DNA from: JAJECS01 sp965243625
GTDB taxonomy: Bacteria > Chloroflexota > UBA11872
Direction of reading: 5' to 3'
NCBI GenBank assembly: GCA_965243625.1
Contig: CBDEVI010000002.1
Location: forward strand, 2,294,001-2,358,000
DNA length: 64,000 bases
Positions within the stretch are counted from its first letter, which is position 1. Every line of letters begins with the position of its first letter. Position numbers and translations under genes: made by a program. Positions 17,858-27,241 of this stretch are shown here, one piece after another. The notes beneath the pieces are model-generated. The model was not told the DNA's origin. It saw only the letters and a program-made list of their open reading frames with translations, and ran no database searches.

Positions 17858-19006
17858 CTATATGTCCGCCACCGCGCCGTCGGCGTACGCGTCGCCCCCA
17901 AATTCCAACTCGTGCGGCGGGTTTGCCGCGATGAAGGCCTCATCCAGCTCAATGCCGAGCCCCGGAGCCTCCGGCAACGCGAAATGCCCGTCGGCGAAGG
18001 CCAACGGCTCCTGCAAGACGCTCTCGAAGTAGGGCGGCTTGCGCGCATATTCGAGGATCAGGAAGTTCGGCGTCGCCGCCGCCAGCTGGATATTCGCCGC
18101 TGTCGCCACCGGGCCGTTGGGGTTGTGCGGCGCCATGGAGATGTAGTGCGTTTCGGCGTGGGCGGCGATGCGGCGCAGCTCAGAGATGCCGCCCGCGTAG
18201 CAGATGTCGGGCTGGACCACGTGCACGGCGCGCAATTCGATCAGCTCGCGGAACCCCCAGCGCGTATATAGCCGCTCGCCGGTCGCGCAGGGCACCTCGG
18301 GCACCGCGGCCGTCACCTGGGCGTAGGCCGGGACGTTGTCCGGCGGGATCAGCTCCTCCGCGAACAGCAAGTCCTGGTCGCGTACGCCGTGGAGAAAGCG
18401 AGTCGCCGCGGCTGGGTGGAGTCGCCCGTGAAAGTCAATCATCAGATCGAGCTCGGGACCCGCCGCGGCTCGAACTGCCGCCACCAACTCCACGGCGGCC
18501 TTGGCCAGGGCAAACTCGTTGAAGCCGCCTTCGAGATGCGGCGGCGCGATCTTGAACGCCGTGAAGCCTTGTCGCTGGGCGTCCAGCACCTGGTCGATTT
18601 CCGAGCCTCCCAGGTCGGCCCGGGCGTAGGCGCGGACCCGATCGCGCACCGGCCCGCCGAGCATGCGGTACGCGGGCAGCCCGGCGGCCTTGCCGGCGAT
18701 GTCCCACAGCGCCATGTCGATGCCGCTGATCGCCGCGTTGAGGATCGGCCCGCCGCGGAAGAACGGGTGGCGATACATCTGCTGCCACAGGTGCTCGACG
18801 CGGGTGGGGTCCTGCCCGACCAGGAACGTGCCGAACCGCTCCACTACCTCCGCCACGGCCTGGTTCACCTTGAAGAGGCTGCACTCGCCGATGCCGTGGA
18901 TGCCGCTGTCGGTTTCGATCCGCACGAAGGTCCACACCCGGTTGAGGCGTGCTCCGGGAGCGGCCGGCGCGCCGCAGTGCATGGTCTGAACGTCGGTGAT
19001 TCGCAT
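17858..19006 (-). CDS. Enolase-superfamily sugar-acid dehydratase, galactonate dehydratase-like
   Basis: This 382-residue protein has the mandelate racemase/muconate lactonizing fold: a capping domain with GIDMALWDIAGKAAG, then a TIM barrel. Metal-ligand candidates are D191, E217 or E218, and E244 (ATGERLY). The IDFHGRLHP motif (D191, H193) matches the D-F-H-G-R signature of D-galactonate dehydratase, and MAPHNPNGP (H294) supplies the other barrel histidine. Expected chemistry is magnesium-dependent dehydration of an aldonic acid to a 2-keto-3-deoxy acid. The exact substrate is open. It is 50 bases downstream of the LanC-like gene on the same strand and may be co-transcribed with it. Confidence 0.88.
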   Translation of the reverse strand: MRITDVQTMHCGAPAAPGARLNRVWTFVRIETDSGIHGIGECSLFKVNQAVAEVVERFGTFLVGQDPTRVEHLWQQMYRHPFFRGGPILNAAISGIDMALWDIAGKAAGLPAYRMLGGPVRDRVRAYARADLGGSEIDQVLDAQRQGFTAFKIAPPHLEGGFNEFALAKAAVELVAAVRAAAGPELDLMIDFHGRLHPAAATRFLHGVRDQDLLFAEELIPPDNVPAYAQVTAAVPEVPCATGERLYTRWGFRELIELRAVHVVQPDICYAGGISELRRIAAHAETHYISMAPHNPNGPVATAANIQLAAATPNFLILEYARKPPYFESVLQEPLAFADGHFALPEAPGLGIELDEAFIAANPPHELEFGGDAYADGAVADI

Positions 19007-19056
19007 GGGTCTGGCTCGCGGAATCCGGCGCCGAAGCCTAGCGCATGGTCGGCGAA

Positions 19057-20256
19057 CTACTCCGATTCGGCCCGCGCCGGAGCGGCCATGAGGGGCATGT
19101 CGACCGCGTCTGGTCGGGCCAATCGCAGGAAGAAGTGCCCCACGCCGGCCGATCCCATCATGAAGTCGGGGCTGTAGTTGCCCGGCTCGTCGCCGCGCCA
19201 GCGGGCGCCGTCCGGTCCTTCTTCGCGGTAGGCCGCGGCCGCGTCGCCGAATTCCACCGCTCGCTCGAGCCACAGGTCGTCGCCGAGGACTCGCCGCAAC
19301 TCGAGGAACAGCTCGGCGTTGCCGGCCAGCCCGTGGCACTGGCTGGGGTTCGCTCGGATGTCTCCGGCGGCGTAGGTCGCCTCGGCGGCCCGCAGGGCCA
19401 GGTCCTCGAGCTCGTCGTTGCCGAGCGCGGCAAAGGCCCGGGCCGCGAAGAGACCGACGCCCGGCGCCCCGTGGCACCACTGCACACTCGCCGGACGCTC
19501 GTCGCCGGGCCAGCGTCGCCATGCCGGCCCGGGTTCCGTCTGTCCGTCGATCCAGCGCGCCGCGCCGACCACCGCCTCCGGCAGTCGCGGGTCGCTGGAA
19601 TAGCGCGAAAGCTCCGCCAGGAAGCAGGCAATGCCCGCGGTCCCATGCGCGAAGCCAATGCCGTCGAAGCTCCCGGAACGGCGATTCCAACGCCAGTAGC
19701 ACCCATGGTCATCCGTGCGGGCGCGCTGCAGCAGGTGCTCGCCCGCCGCAACGGCCAGATCCAGCGCGCCGGCGTCACCCGTGACCTGGTGCGCACGCAA
19801 CAGAAAAGTCCCGGTGCCCGACGCCCCCTCCAGCGGATCCTCTTCCCGATACCCGATGCCGCGAAGCGCCTTGACTCGCGTTCGGGCCAGGTTGAGCCAG
19901 CGCTCGCGACCGGTGCATTCGTAGAGGTGCAGGAAGGTCATGCCGTCGCCCGCCACGCCGAAATAGAGGCCTGGATCGCGGTCGGGCGCGGTGAGCGCGC
20001 GTCGCGTCCGCGCCTCGATCCACAGCGCTCCGCTCTCGGCCACGTCGCGGAAGCGGGTCTCTCCCGTCGCGGCGAAGAGACTCGCCAGCAGGATGACCGG
20101 TCCGGCGGAGCCCGCGAATACGTCGGTGCCGTAGGCGTCCTCGCCGAAGTAGGTGCGCGTGCGCCAGCGCGACCCGGCGACGTCCGGCTCGGCCGCAGCC
20201 GAGATCAGCCGCCCAACGTCGATCGCCAGGTCCAAGAACCGCTCGGTGTCCGGCAT
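19057..20256 (-). CDS. Orphan LanC-like zinc protein
   Basis: This 399-residue protein consists of repeated helical pairs with the LanC signatures: GFAHGTAG (H204), WCHGAPG (C261) and QCHGLAG (C307, H308). In nisin cyclase the corresponding Cys, Cys and His bind zinc and the AHG histidine is catalytic, so the whole set is kept. LanC domains add cysteine thiols to dehydrated residues. Eukaryotic LanC-like relatives add glutathione. No LanB, LanM, precursor peptide or exporter is visible nearby, so lanthipeptide production is not supported. The ATG at 20256 is preferred to an upstream in-frame start adding 19 residues. A 112-base gap separates it from the divergent aminotransferase gene. Confidence 0.85.
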   Translation of the reverse strand: MPDTERFLDLAIDVGRLISAAAEPDVAGSRWRTRTYFGEDAYGTDVFAGSAGPVILLASLFAATGETRFRDVAESGALWIEARTRRALTAPDRDPGLYFGVAGDGMTFLHLYECTGRERWLNLARTRVKALRGIGYREEDPLEGASGTGTFLLRAHQVTGDAGALDLAVAAGEHLLQRARTDDHGCYWRWNRRSGSFDGIGFAHGTAGIACFLAELSRYSSDPRLPEAVVGAARWIDGQTEPGPAWRRWPGDERPASVQWCHGAPGVGLFAARAFAALGNDELEDLALRAAEATYAAGDIRANPSQCHGLAGNAELFLELRRVLGDDLWLERAVEFGDAAAAYREEGPDGARWRGDEPGNYSPDFMMGSAGVGHFFLRLARPDAVDMPLMAAPARAESE

Positions 20257-20368
20257 GTCGGCTCCTGCGAGGTCGCTGCGCTTGCCGCCAAGCCTACTCG
20301 GCGCACGCGACAAACCCTGCGGGCGGCGCGTACGCTGCCCAGGTCAGACGTGCAGCAAAGCCCGTCCC

Positions 20369-21751
20369 ATGGCTGAGCCCAACTCCCGGTCAAACGGCTC
20401 CCAGCATCCCGGCCTGTCCAACCTGATGGTCGACTTCAATCAGATGCAGGCCTTCATGGAAGACCCGCTGGTCATCGTGGAGGGCTCCGGCGTGCGGCTG
20501 ACGGACATCGAGGGCCGGTCCTACATCGATGGGATCGCGGGCATTGCCGCGATGCAGTTCGGCCATGGCAACCGACCCATCATCGAGGCCATGCAGGCGC
20601 AGCTCGAGCGCGTCGCGCTGACCCTGCCCATCTACGCCACGAACCAGCCCGCGATGGAGCTGGCCGAGCGTCTCATCGACGTCTTCCCGCCGGAGTTCAG
20701 CACCGTCAAGTTCGTCAGCGGCGGTTCCGAGGCCAACGAGACCGCGATGAAGATGGCTCGCCAGTACCACAAGCAGACTGGGAATCCGGGCAAGTACAAG
20801 GTGATTTCGCGCTACTCCAGCTACCACGGCGCGACCCTCGGCGCCCTGTCCGCCACCGGTGGGGCGGCGCGCAAGGCCAAGTACGAGCCGCTTCCGACCG
20901 GATTCCTCAAGGTCCATCCGCCCGATTGCTATCACTGCCCCTTCAAGCTCAGCTATCCCGAGTGCGGCGTGCTGTGCGCGGAGATCGTGGACGACGTGAT
21001 TCGCGGCGAAGGCCCCGAGACCGTCGCCGCCTTCATCGCGGAGCCGGTCATCATGTCCGCGGAGGCCTTCGTGGTGCCGCCGCCCGAGTACTTCAAGATC
21101 CTGCGCGAGATCTGCGACCGGCACAACGTGGTCCTGATCTACGACGAGATCATCACGGGCTTCGGCCGGCTGGGTGAGCTGTTCGGCGCGGATGTCTACG
21201 GGGCGTATCCCGACATCATGACGGTGGGCAAGGGCATCAGCGGCGGCTATGCGCCGCTGGCGGCGGCCATCATTCGCGGCAGCATTTCCGAGACGTTCCT
21301 GGGCGAGCGGGACGCCGGCGTGCACTTCAACGCCGGCCACACCTACTCCGGCAACCCCGTCGCCTGCGCCGCGGGGCTCGCCGCGCTGCAGCAGATCACC
21401 GGCGGCGAGGTCCTGGACAACTGCCGGCGCCAAAGCCAGCGCCTGCGCGGGCACCTGGAAGACATGTCCGAGCGCTATGAAGTCGTCGGACGCGTTGACG
21501 GACACGGCCTGCTCCTCGGCGCGGAATTCGTGGCCGACCGGTCCACGCGTACCAGCTTTCCCAGCGATCGTCCGTTTGGTCGGGCCGTCGGGGCCGAAGC
21601 GCGCCGCCGCGGCCTGATCGGCCGAGCCGGCGACCACGTGTGGGTGTTCGCGCCGCCGCTCACGTCCACCGACGACGAGATCGACGAGATGGCGGCCATT
21701 CTCGACGCCTCGATCGCCGAGACGCTCGAGACCTACGAGTGGCCGGCCTGA
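20369..21751 (+). CDS. Class III PLP-dependent aminotransferase
   Basis: This 460-residue protein has the fold-type I, class III pattern. GGSEANETAMKMAR binds the cofactor phosphate, SSYHGATLGALSATG stacks on the ring, D259 in LIYDEIITGFGRLG contacts the pyridine nitrogen, and K288 in MTVGKGISGGYAPLAA forms the Schiff base. A cysteine cluster (C187, C190, C199, C203) sits in an insertion after residue 185, as in some aspartate-aminotransferase-family omega-transaminases. Likely reactions are omega-amino-acid, diamine or taurine-type transamination. The gene overlaps the following methyltransferase by 13 bases. Confidence 0.92.
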   Translation: MAEPNSRSNGSQHPGLSNLMVDFNQMQAFMEDPLVIVEGSGVRLTDIEGRSYIDGIAGIAAMQFGHGNRPIIEAMQAQLERVALTLPIYATNQPAMELAERLIDVFPPEFSTVKFVSGGSEANETAMKMARQYHKQTGNPGKYKVISRYSSYHGATLGALSATGGAARKAKYEPLPTGFLKVHPPDCYHCPFKLSYPECGVLCAEIVDDVIRGEGPETVAAFIAEPVIMSAEAFVVPPPEYFKILREICDRHNVVLIYDEIITGFGRLGELFGADVYGAYPDIMTVGKGISGGYAPLAAAIIRGSISETFLGERDAGVHFNAGHTYSGNPVACAAGLAALQQITGGEVLDNCRRQSQRLRGHLEDMSERYEVVGRVDGHGLLLGAEFVADRSTRTSFPSDRPFGRAVGAEARRRGLIGRAGDHVWVFAPPLTSTDDEIDEMAAILDASIAETLETYEWPA

Positions 21752-22491
21752 CGCCACAGGCCTTCGACGACCGGGTGGCCGGGTATGCCGACTCGGCGTG
21801 CCACCGTTCCGGGCCGAGCCTGCCGCTGGTGCTCGAATTCGCCAACGTCTCGCCCGAATACTTCGTGCTGGATGTGGCAACCGGCACGGGTTTCACAGCG
21901 CATGCGCTGGTGCAGCGCGGCGCATACGTGGACGCCCTGGACGTCTCCCAGCCGATGCTGCGTCATACGCAAGCGACCGCCCCGGGGCCATTGCGCGCGG
22001 TGCGCGCCGCCGCCGGCAGCATTCCGGCGCGTGGTCGCAGCTATGACGTGGTCACGTGCCGCCACGCGCTGCATCACTTCGCCGATCCCGCCGACGCCAT
22101 CGGCGAGATGGCCCGGGTCCTGCGACCGGGCGGACGGCTGGTCATCGCCGATACGCAGAGCCCGGACGATGCGTGGGTGGCTGGCGAGATGCACGACATC
22201 GAGACGATCCGCGACCCCTCGCACGTGCGCAATCTGTCGGCTGAGGAGTTCCCGCGCTACCTCCGCGCCGCCGGGCTGGACGTGGCCGCCGATCGTGAGT
22301 GCCGTTCGCCCATGGATTTCGACCAGTGGGTGGCCCGCTCCGGCGGCACGCCCACGATGGCCGATGAACTCTGGGCCCGGATGTCAGAGCCGCGGGTCGC
22401 CGCGGCCTTCAACGCTCATTCGGATGATGGCGCGCGCCGCTTCGCCTGGCCGGTGCGCGTGATCGCGGCCCGCCGACCGCTCCGGCCCTAG
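21739..22491 (+). CDS. Class I SAM-dependent methyltransferase
   Basis: A GTG at 21739, inside the end of the aminotransferase gene, gives 250 residues. Motif I is VLDVATGTGFTAHAL. CRHALHHFADP and VLRPGGRLVIADT are the UbiE/type 11 signatures. The chemistry is methyl transfer from S-adenosylmethionine to a small molecule; the acceptor is unknown. Overlap with the aminotransferase suggests the two act on related compounds. The gene ends six bases from the stop of the convergent sugar transferase at 22498. Confidence 0.87.
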   Translation: MAGLTPQAFDDRVAGYADSACHRSGPSLPLVLEFANVSPEYFVLDVATGTGFTAHALVQRGAYVDALDVSQPMLRHTQATAPGPLRAVRAAAGSIPARGRSYDVVTCRHALHHFADPADAIGEMARVLRPGGRLVIADTQSPDDAWVAGEMHDIETIRDPSHVRNLSAEEFPRYLRAAGLDVAADRECRSPMDFDQWVARSGGTPTMADELWARMSEPRVAAAFNAHSDDGARRFAWPVRVIAARRPLRP

Positions 22492-22497
22492 CTCGAC

Positions 22498-23913
22498 CTA
22501 GTAGGCCCCGCGCCCGCGCGCCACGACCCAGACGGTGCGGGCGAGGATGGAGATGTCCAGCAGCGGCGAGTAGTTCTGGATGTAGAACAGGTCGTATTCC
22601 ACGTTTTCGACCAGCGGCAGGTCGCCGCGGCCGTTGACCTGCCACCAGCCGGTGATTCCCGGAAGCACCGAGAGCCGCTGCCGCTGCCAGGATTCGTATT
22701 GGTCCACCACCCAGGGCAGCTCGGGCCGCGGACCGACCAGGCTCATCTCGCCGCGCAGCACGTTCCAAAGCTGGGGCAGCTCATCCAGGCTCGCGCGGCG
22801 GAGGACGCGGCCCACCCGCGTGACTCGCATGTCGTTGGCCGGCTTGTAGATGTCTTCCAGCCGCTGGCCGCTCTGCCGCGCGGCCTCGATCTGGGCCTCG
22901 GCGTTCGCGACCATGGTGCGGAACTTGTACATCGTGAAGAGCCGGCCGTTCTCGCCCACCCGGCGCTGGGCAAAGATGACCGGGCGCCCGGTTTCCAGCC
23001 AGACGGCCAGAGCGGAAAACGCCATCACCGGCGCCATCACCACCAGGGTCAGGAGCCCGAGCACCAGGTCGAACACCCGCTTGACCACCCGATCGAAGCC
23101 GGTGATCTCCGGCGCGCGCACGCTGATCATCGGAATGCCCCAGGTGTCCTCGGCCATGGTGCGCCCGGGCATGAGGTCGAAGACATCGGGCACCACACGG
23201 ATGCGCACGTCGGCACGCTCCAGCGCCAGCACCGACTCTCGCAGCCGGCTGTGGGCATGCAGCGGCAGCGCAATGATCACGTCGTCGGGCGCATGTCGTT
23301 CCACGAGCGCCGGCAGCTCCTCCACCAGTCCCAGCACCGGACGCCCATTCAGCATCGTGCCTTGCTTTCGCGCATCGTCGTCGGCGAATCCCAGCACCTC
23401 GTAGCCCGACCACGGCCGGTCGATGATGAGGCGGGACACGCGGTCGCCGACGGGACCGGCGCCGGCGATCAGCACCAGCCGCCGGGTGGCGGGCGAGAGA
23501 TGCCGCGTGCGCAGCGCCAGGTTGAGCAGCCAGCGGAAGTTGATCAGGATCGCCAGGTTGAGCACCACGAAGTAGACGAAGAGCAACCGCGACAGGAACT
23601 CGACCTTGAGCACGAAGAACGCCGCGAAGAGCGCGGCCGTGGCCAGCAGCACGGCGAACGTGATCGCGCGCGCTTCCAGCACCACGCGCATCACCCGGCG
23701 GTGGTCGTAAACCTTGGCGAAGCGCAGGAAGAACGGCCAGGTGACCGCGACGATGACGTACTCGCGCACGCCCAGCCAGTCCAGGTGCTCGCCGGCGCCG
23801 AAGCCGAAGGGCAGCGCGTGACGCAGCGCATCCGCCGCCAGCAGCGCCAGCATGGTCAAGAGCACGTCGGCGATCGCGAGGAATCCGCCGACGGCGCGAG
23901 TTCGACTTAGCAC
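22498..23913 (-). CDS. Polyprenyl-phosphate sugar phosphotransferase (initiating)
   Basis: This 471-residue protein has the WbaP/WcaJ architecture. About four N-terminal membrane helices (roughly residues 8-136) precede a CoA-binding-like Rossmann domain with VLIAGAGPVGDRVSRL (about 147-260). A membrane re-entrant helix near 280-305 and the catalytic domain follow, with FTMYKFRTMVANAE, SLDELPQLWNVLRGEMSLVG and GITGWWQVNGRG. Such enzymes load the first sugar phosphate onto undecaprenyl phosphate and so start the glycan unit. It begins with GTG and is the last gene of the reverse block. It is the only initiating transferase visible, so it may serve both glycan clusters. Confidence 0.92.
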   Translation of the reverse strand: MLSRTRAVGGFLAIADVLLTMLALLAADALRHALPFGFGAGEHLDWLGVREYVIVAVTWPFFLRFAKVYDHRRVMRVVLEARAITFAVLLATAALFAAFFVLKVEFLSRLLFVYFVVLNLAILINFRWLLNLALRTRHLSPATRRLVLIAGAGPVGDRVSRLIIDRPWSGYEVLGFADDDARKQGTMLNGRPVLGLVEELPALVERHAPDDVIIALPLHAHSRLRESVLALERADVRIRVVPDVFDLMPGRTMAEDTWGIPMISVRAPEITGFDRVVKRVFDLVLGLLTLVVMAPVMAFSALAVWLETGRPVIFAQRRVGENGRLFTMYKFRTMVANAEAQIEAARQSGQRLEDIYKPANDMRVTRVGRVLRRASLDELPQLWNVLRGEMSLVGPRPELPWVVDQYESWQRQRLSVLPGITGWWQVNGRGDLPLVENVEYDLFYIQNYSPLLDISILARTVWVVARGRGAY

Positions 23914-23914
23914 G

Positions 23915-25099
23915 TCAGTTTGTCTGCACGAGTTCGCGGTACACGGCTTCGGTGGCGCGGGCCATGCCGTGGCGATCCTGCCGCCGGCGCATGCCGCGCG
24001 CCGCCGCCTGCGTGATGGTGCGAGCCAAGGCCGGCTCTGTCAACACGCGCAGCGCCGCGCCGCCGGCCGCGGCGCCATCGCCGGCGTCCACCAGCAAACC
24101 CGTGTCCTCGTCGGAAATCAGGTCGCTGGTGCCGATGGCCCGCGCGCCCACGACCGGCACGCCGGCCCACATGGCCTCCATGACGGCGTAGGGCACGCCC
24201 TCCCAGCGGGCGAGGTGCAGATAGACGTCCATGGCCGGCAGCAGGGTTCGGGCGTCGGGCAGGAAGCCGGGTCGCAGGGTGGCATGCAAGAGGCCGAGGT
24301 CCGCGAGTCGCTGCTCCACCGCCGTCTGCAGCTCGCCGCCGTTGATCCACAGCAAGCGCGTTTCCGGACGCGCCGCGTGAATCACGCGGAACGCCTCGAC
24401 GATGTCCATCGGGGCCTTTTGGGCGGTGAAGCGCGAGGTCGTGCCCACCACCGGCACGTCGGGGGACAGACCCAGCCGCCGCCGCGCCTCGGGCTTCGAC
24501 AGCGGCTCGAAGGGCTCGAAGCCGTTGGGCACCAGGCGCACGCGCGACGACCCCAGAAGCTTTGCGGCCTCGCGGTGCTCGCCGTCGGACAGGGCAATCA
24601 CGCGATCGGTCATCGTGCCCAAGACCTTCTCGAGCCCGCGCGCCATGGCGCGGCCGGCGCCGCCGGCGAAGTTCAGGTAGTAGAAGCCGTGCGGGGTGTG
24701 CACGCTGGGGACGCGGCCCCACCGCGCGGCGAGCCGCCCGGTGATTCCGGCCTTGGTGCTGTGGGTGTGGACGACGTCGTAGCCGCCACTGCGGATCAGC
24801 CGCGCCAGGCGAACGATGGTGGTGGCGTCGGCCCACGGGTTCAACGCCCGCAGCATCGGGATCTCCCGCACGGTGACGCCCGCCTCGCGCAGGTCGCTTG
24901 CAAACGAGGTGTCGCCGTGAGCTTCGGATCGCACCGCCGGACACGCCACCTCCACCGCCACGTCGGCCGGATCGAACGAGGTGGTCAGGTCGAACAGATG
25001 CCGCTTCGTGCCGCCGATGGTCGCCTCCATCACCTGGAGGACGCGCAGCGGGCGGTTCGGTGGCGTCAGTGTCGCTCCAGCACCGATTCGCGCAGCCAC
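23915..25099 (-). CDS. Glycosyltransferase family 4 protein
   Basis: The core begins RVLQVMEATIGGTKRHLFDL, the conserved first strand plus glycine loop, so the start must lie before it. A GTG at 25099, within the end of the epimerase gene, gives 394 residues; the internal ATG at 25030 would remove the strand, and a CTG at 25069 is another option. The donor domain shows GTTSRFTAQKAPMDIVEAFR and an E-x7-E motif in WEGVPYAVMEAMWAGVPVVG. HTHSTKAGITGRLAAR is typical of GT4 enzymes of exopolysaccharide pathways. One base separates it from the sugar transferase gene. Confidence 0.88.
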   Translation of the reverse strand: MAARIGAGATLTPPNRPLRVLQVMEATIGGTKRHLFDLTTSFDPADVAVEVACPAVRSEAHGDTSFASDLREAGVTVREIPMLRALNPWADATTIVRLARLIRSGGYDVVHTHSTKAGITGRLAARWGRVPSVHTPHGFYYLNFAGGAGRAMARGLEKVLGTMTDRVIALSDGEHREAAKLLGSSRVRLVPNGFEPFEPLSKPEARRRLGLSPDVPVVGTTSRFTAQKAPMDIVEAFRVIHAARPETRLLWINGGELQTAVEQRLADLGLLHATLRPGFLPDARTLLPAMDVYLHLARWEGVPYAVMEAMWAGVPVVGARAIGTSDLISDEDTGLLVDAGDGAAAGGAALRVLTEPALARTITQAAARGMRRRQDRHGMARATEAVYRELVQTN

Positions 25100-26034
25100 G
25101 CGTACTCGGCCTCGAGGCCCTGGCGCACGGTCGTGGTGGGATTGAAGTCCAACTCGCGCCGGGCCTTGCCGATATCGGCCTGGCTGTGAAGCTGGTCCGC
25201 CGGATTGGCGTCGGTGTAGATCAGCTCCGCCGGGCGGCCGACGACGTACTCCATTTCCTGCACGAATTCGTTCACCGAAACCGTCGGACCGCTGCCGATG
25301 TTGTAGACCTCGCCGATCGGCAGCACGTCCAGCACCCGGGCCTGCGCCTCCACGGCGTCCATCACGTAGGTCAGCTCGCGCGTTTGCTCGCCGTCGCCGT
25401 AGATTGTGATCGGGCGGCCCTCGGCGATGGCCTTCAGGCCGATGTGCGCCAGCATGTCGGGTCGCTGGCGGGGGCCGAAGAGGGTGTAGTACCGCAGGAT
25501 CACGACCGGCAGTCCGAAGAGCTGGCGGAAACCATTGAGCACGTGCTCGTCCATCAGCTTGGACATGGCGTAGAACGCGCGGGGATTCAGGTCGTGGTCC
25601 TCGGGCGTGGGCAGCGTCGGATTGAAGCCGTAGATCGACGACGTGGACGCGAAGCTGAAAAGCTCGACGCCGGACGCCAGGGCCGCCTCGGCCAACCGCT
25701 GCGTCGAGAGGCAGTTGTCGCGCATGTAGCGGCCGTAGTTGAAGGCGGTCCATCCCTCGCGCACGCCGGCGCGCGCCGCGAGATGGAAGATGAACTGCGC
25801 CCGGTCGGTCAGGGGCCGCAGGTCCAGTTCCATCAGGTGGCCCTCGACGGTTTCGTATTCCGGGTGCGCCAGCAGCCGGCGCTCGTTGTCCCGCTTCTGC
25901 CGGATGTCGTAGGAGTCCGTGAACCCGTCCAGGCCGATCACGTGATGCCCCTCGGTGAGCAGGCGCTCGGCGAGGTGGGAGCCGATGAAGCCGCAGGCTC
26001 CGGTCACGAGGCTGGTTGGGCGGTTACTGGACAT
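25066..26034 (-). CDS. NAD-dependent nucleotide-sugar epimerase/dehydratase
   Basis: This is a 322-residue extended short-chain dehydrogenase. The nucleotide-binding loop is TGACGFIGSHLAERL and the catalytic YxxxK is in FYAMSKLMDEHV. FASTSSIYG supplies the serine/threonine of the active site, and RYYTLFGPRQRPDML is typical of UDP-glucuronate or UDP-glucose 4-epimerases. It probably makes the nucleotide sugar used by the adjoining glycosyltransferases. ATG start at 26034. A 76-base gap separates it from the upstream glycosyltransferase and contains a possible -10 element (TATACT on the minus strand at 26083-26088), so it may have its own promoter. Confidence 0.9.
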   Translation of the reverse strand: MSSNRPTSLVTGACGFIGSHLAERLLTEGHHVIGLDGFTDSYDIRQKRDNERRLLAHPEYETVEGHLMELDLRPLTDRAQFIFHLAARAGVREGWTAFNYGRYMRDNCLSTQRLAEAALASGVELFSFASTSSIYGFNPTLPTPEDHDLNPRAFYAMSKLMDEHVLNGFRQLFGLPVVILRYYTLFGPRQRPDMLAHIGLKAIAEGRPITIYGDGEQTRELTYVMDAVEAQARVLDVLPIGEVYNIGSGPTVSVNEFVQEMEYVVGRPAELIYTDANPADQLHSQADIGKARRELDFNPTTTVRQGLEAEYAWLRESVLERH

Positions 26035-26110
26035 TCAGGGTCTTCACGTCAAGGTGGCGCGCCCCACGCGCGCCTGCCCGAAAGTATATCGGCGTCGACT
26101 GCACCGCACG

Positions 26111-27241
26111 TCAGGCGCGTGCACCGAGCACCTCGTCGTACACGTCGCGTGTGGCGGCCCGCATGCGGTCCAACGCGAACGTCCCGCCGGCCCGTTGTGC
26201 GGCCGCCGCACCCATTCGGTGACGCGTGGTCTCGTCGCGGAGCAGGCGGGCCAGCGCTTCGGCGAACTCAAACATGTCGCCCGCCGGGACCAGGATGCCG
26301 GTTTCGCCGTCGCTCACCACCTCGGGCACGCCGCCCACGGCCGTCGCCACGACAGGCCGGCCGGCGGCCATCGCTTCCAGCAGCGCGAGGCCAAACCCTT
26401 CCCAGTCCGACGCCAGCGCCACGACGTCGCACGCGGCCAGCAGACGGCGCATGTCGCTCCTGACGCCCAGCCAGCGCACCGCGCCGTCGACCTCGATGAG
26501 ATCGGCGAGCGCGTGGAGGTCGCGCTCGTAGACTTCCGACCCAAGCTGCCGTCCGCCCGCCAGCAGCAGCACGGCGTCCGGTTGCTCGCGGTGCACGCGC
26601 TCGAAGGCGCGCAACAGCATGCCGTGGTTCTTCTGCGGGTCGAGTCGCGCCGGGCACAGCACCACCCGGGCGTCCGGCTCGATGCCAAGCTCGGCGCGGG
26701 CTCTCTCTCGATCCAATTCCGCGAACGGCGTCGCGTCGATGCCATAGCGCACCACCCGCGACTTCGCCGCCGGCGCGCCGCCCGTGGTCACGGCCCACTC
26801 GCGCACGGCGTCCGAGATGCCGATGGTGAGGTCCGGCAAGCGCGCGGTGCGCCGATGGAGCCAGCGCCAGACCGGGTGCTCCAAGCGAGCTTCCAGGTTG
26901 TGCTTGGTCGCCACCAGCCCGCGGACTCGCGCGGCGCGAGCGGCCAGCGCCCCGTACATATCGGCGCGCAGCAGGTGCGTGTGCACCACGTCGTAGCGGC
27001 CGCGGACGATGGCGGCGGTGAGCTGCGGCAGCCGCGTCCAGCCCCAGGGTCCCGCCATGGGCACGTGGCGCACCTGTCCGCCCAGACGCTCGGCGTCCGC
27101 GCGCAGGTCGTGGTCGCGGAAGTAGATCACGTCGTGCCGCACGCCGTCCTCGGGCTGGGCGAGCAGTTGGAGCAAGTGGCCCTGGGCGCCGCCGACGGCG
27201 AGCGACGAGATGACATGGACGATCCGGCGTGGGGCCGTCAT
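26111..27241 (-). CDS. Glycosyltransferase family 4 protein
   Basis: The ATG at 27241 overlaps the upstream stop (ATGA) and gives 376 residues opening RIVHVISSLAVGGAQGHLLQ, the GT4 first strand with the GGA loop. Donor-domain motifs are LCPARLDPQKNHGMLLRAFE, WEGFGLALLEAMAAGRPVVA and VGGVPEVVSDGETGILVPAG. HTHLLRADMYGALAARA lies in the acceptor domain. It is a soluble cytoplasmic enzyme, second in the reverse glycan block. Confidence 0.93.
   Translation of the reverse strand: MTAPRRIVHVISSLAVGGAQGHLLQLLAQPEDGVRHDVIYFRDHDLRADAERLGGQVRHVPMAGPWGWTRLPQLTAAIVRGRYDVVHTHLLRADMYGALAARAARVRGLVATKHNLEARLEHPVWRWLHRRTARLPDLTIGISDAVREWAVTTGGAPAAKSRVVRYGIDATPFAELDRERARAELGIEPDARVVLCPARLDPQKNHGMLLRAFERVHREQPDAVLLLAGGRQLGSEVYERDLHALADLIEVDGAVRWLGVRSDMRRLLAACDVVALASDWEGFGLALLEAMAAGRPVVATAVGGVPEVVSDGETGILVPAGDMFEFAEALARLLRDETTRHRMGAAAAQRAGGTFALDRMRAATRDVYDEVLGARA

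Noticed and set aside
17858..21751. Lanthipeptide biosynthetic cluster around the LanC-like gene
   Set aside because: No dehydratase, precursor peptide with Ser/Thr/Cys core, protease or exporter is present among the neighbours.
22699..23910. 403-codon forward open frame opposite the sugar phosphotransferase
   Set aside because: Histidine- and glutamine-rich antisense frame; the opposite strand has all the catalytic motifs of the WbaP/WcaJ family.
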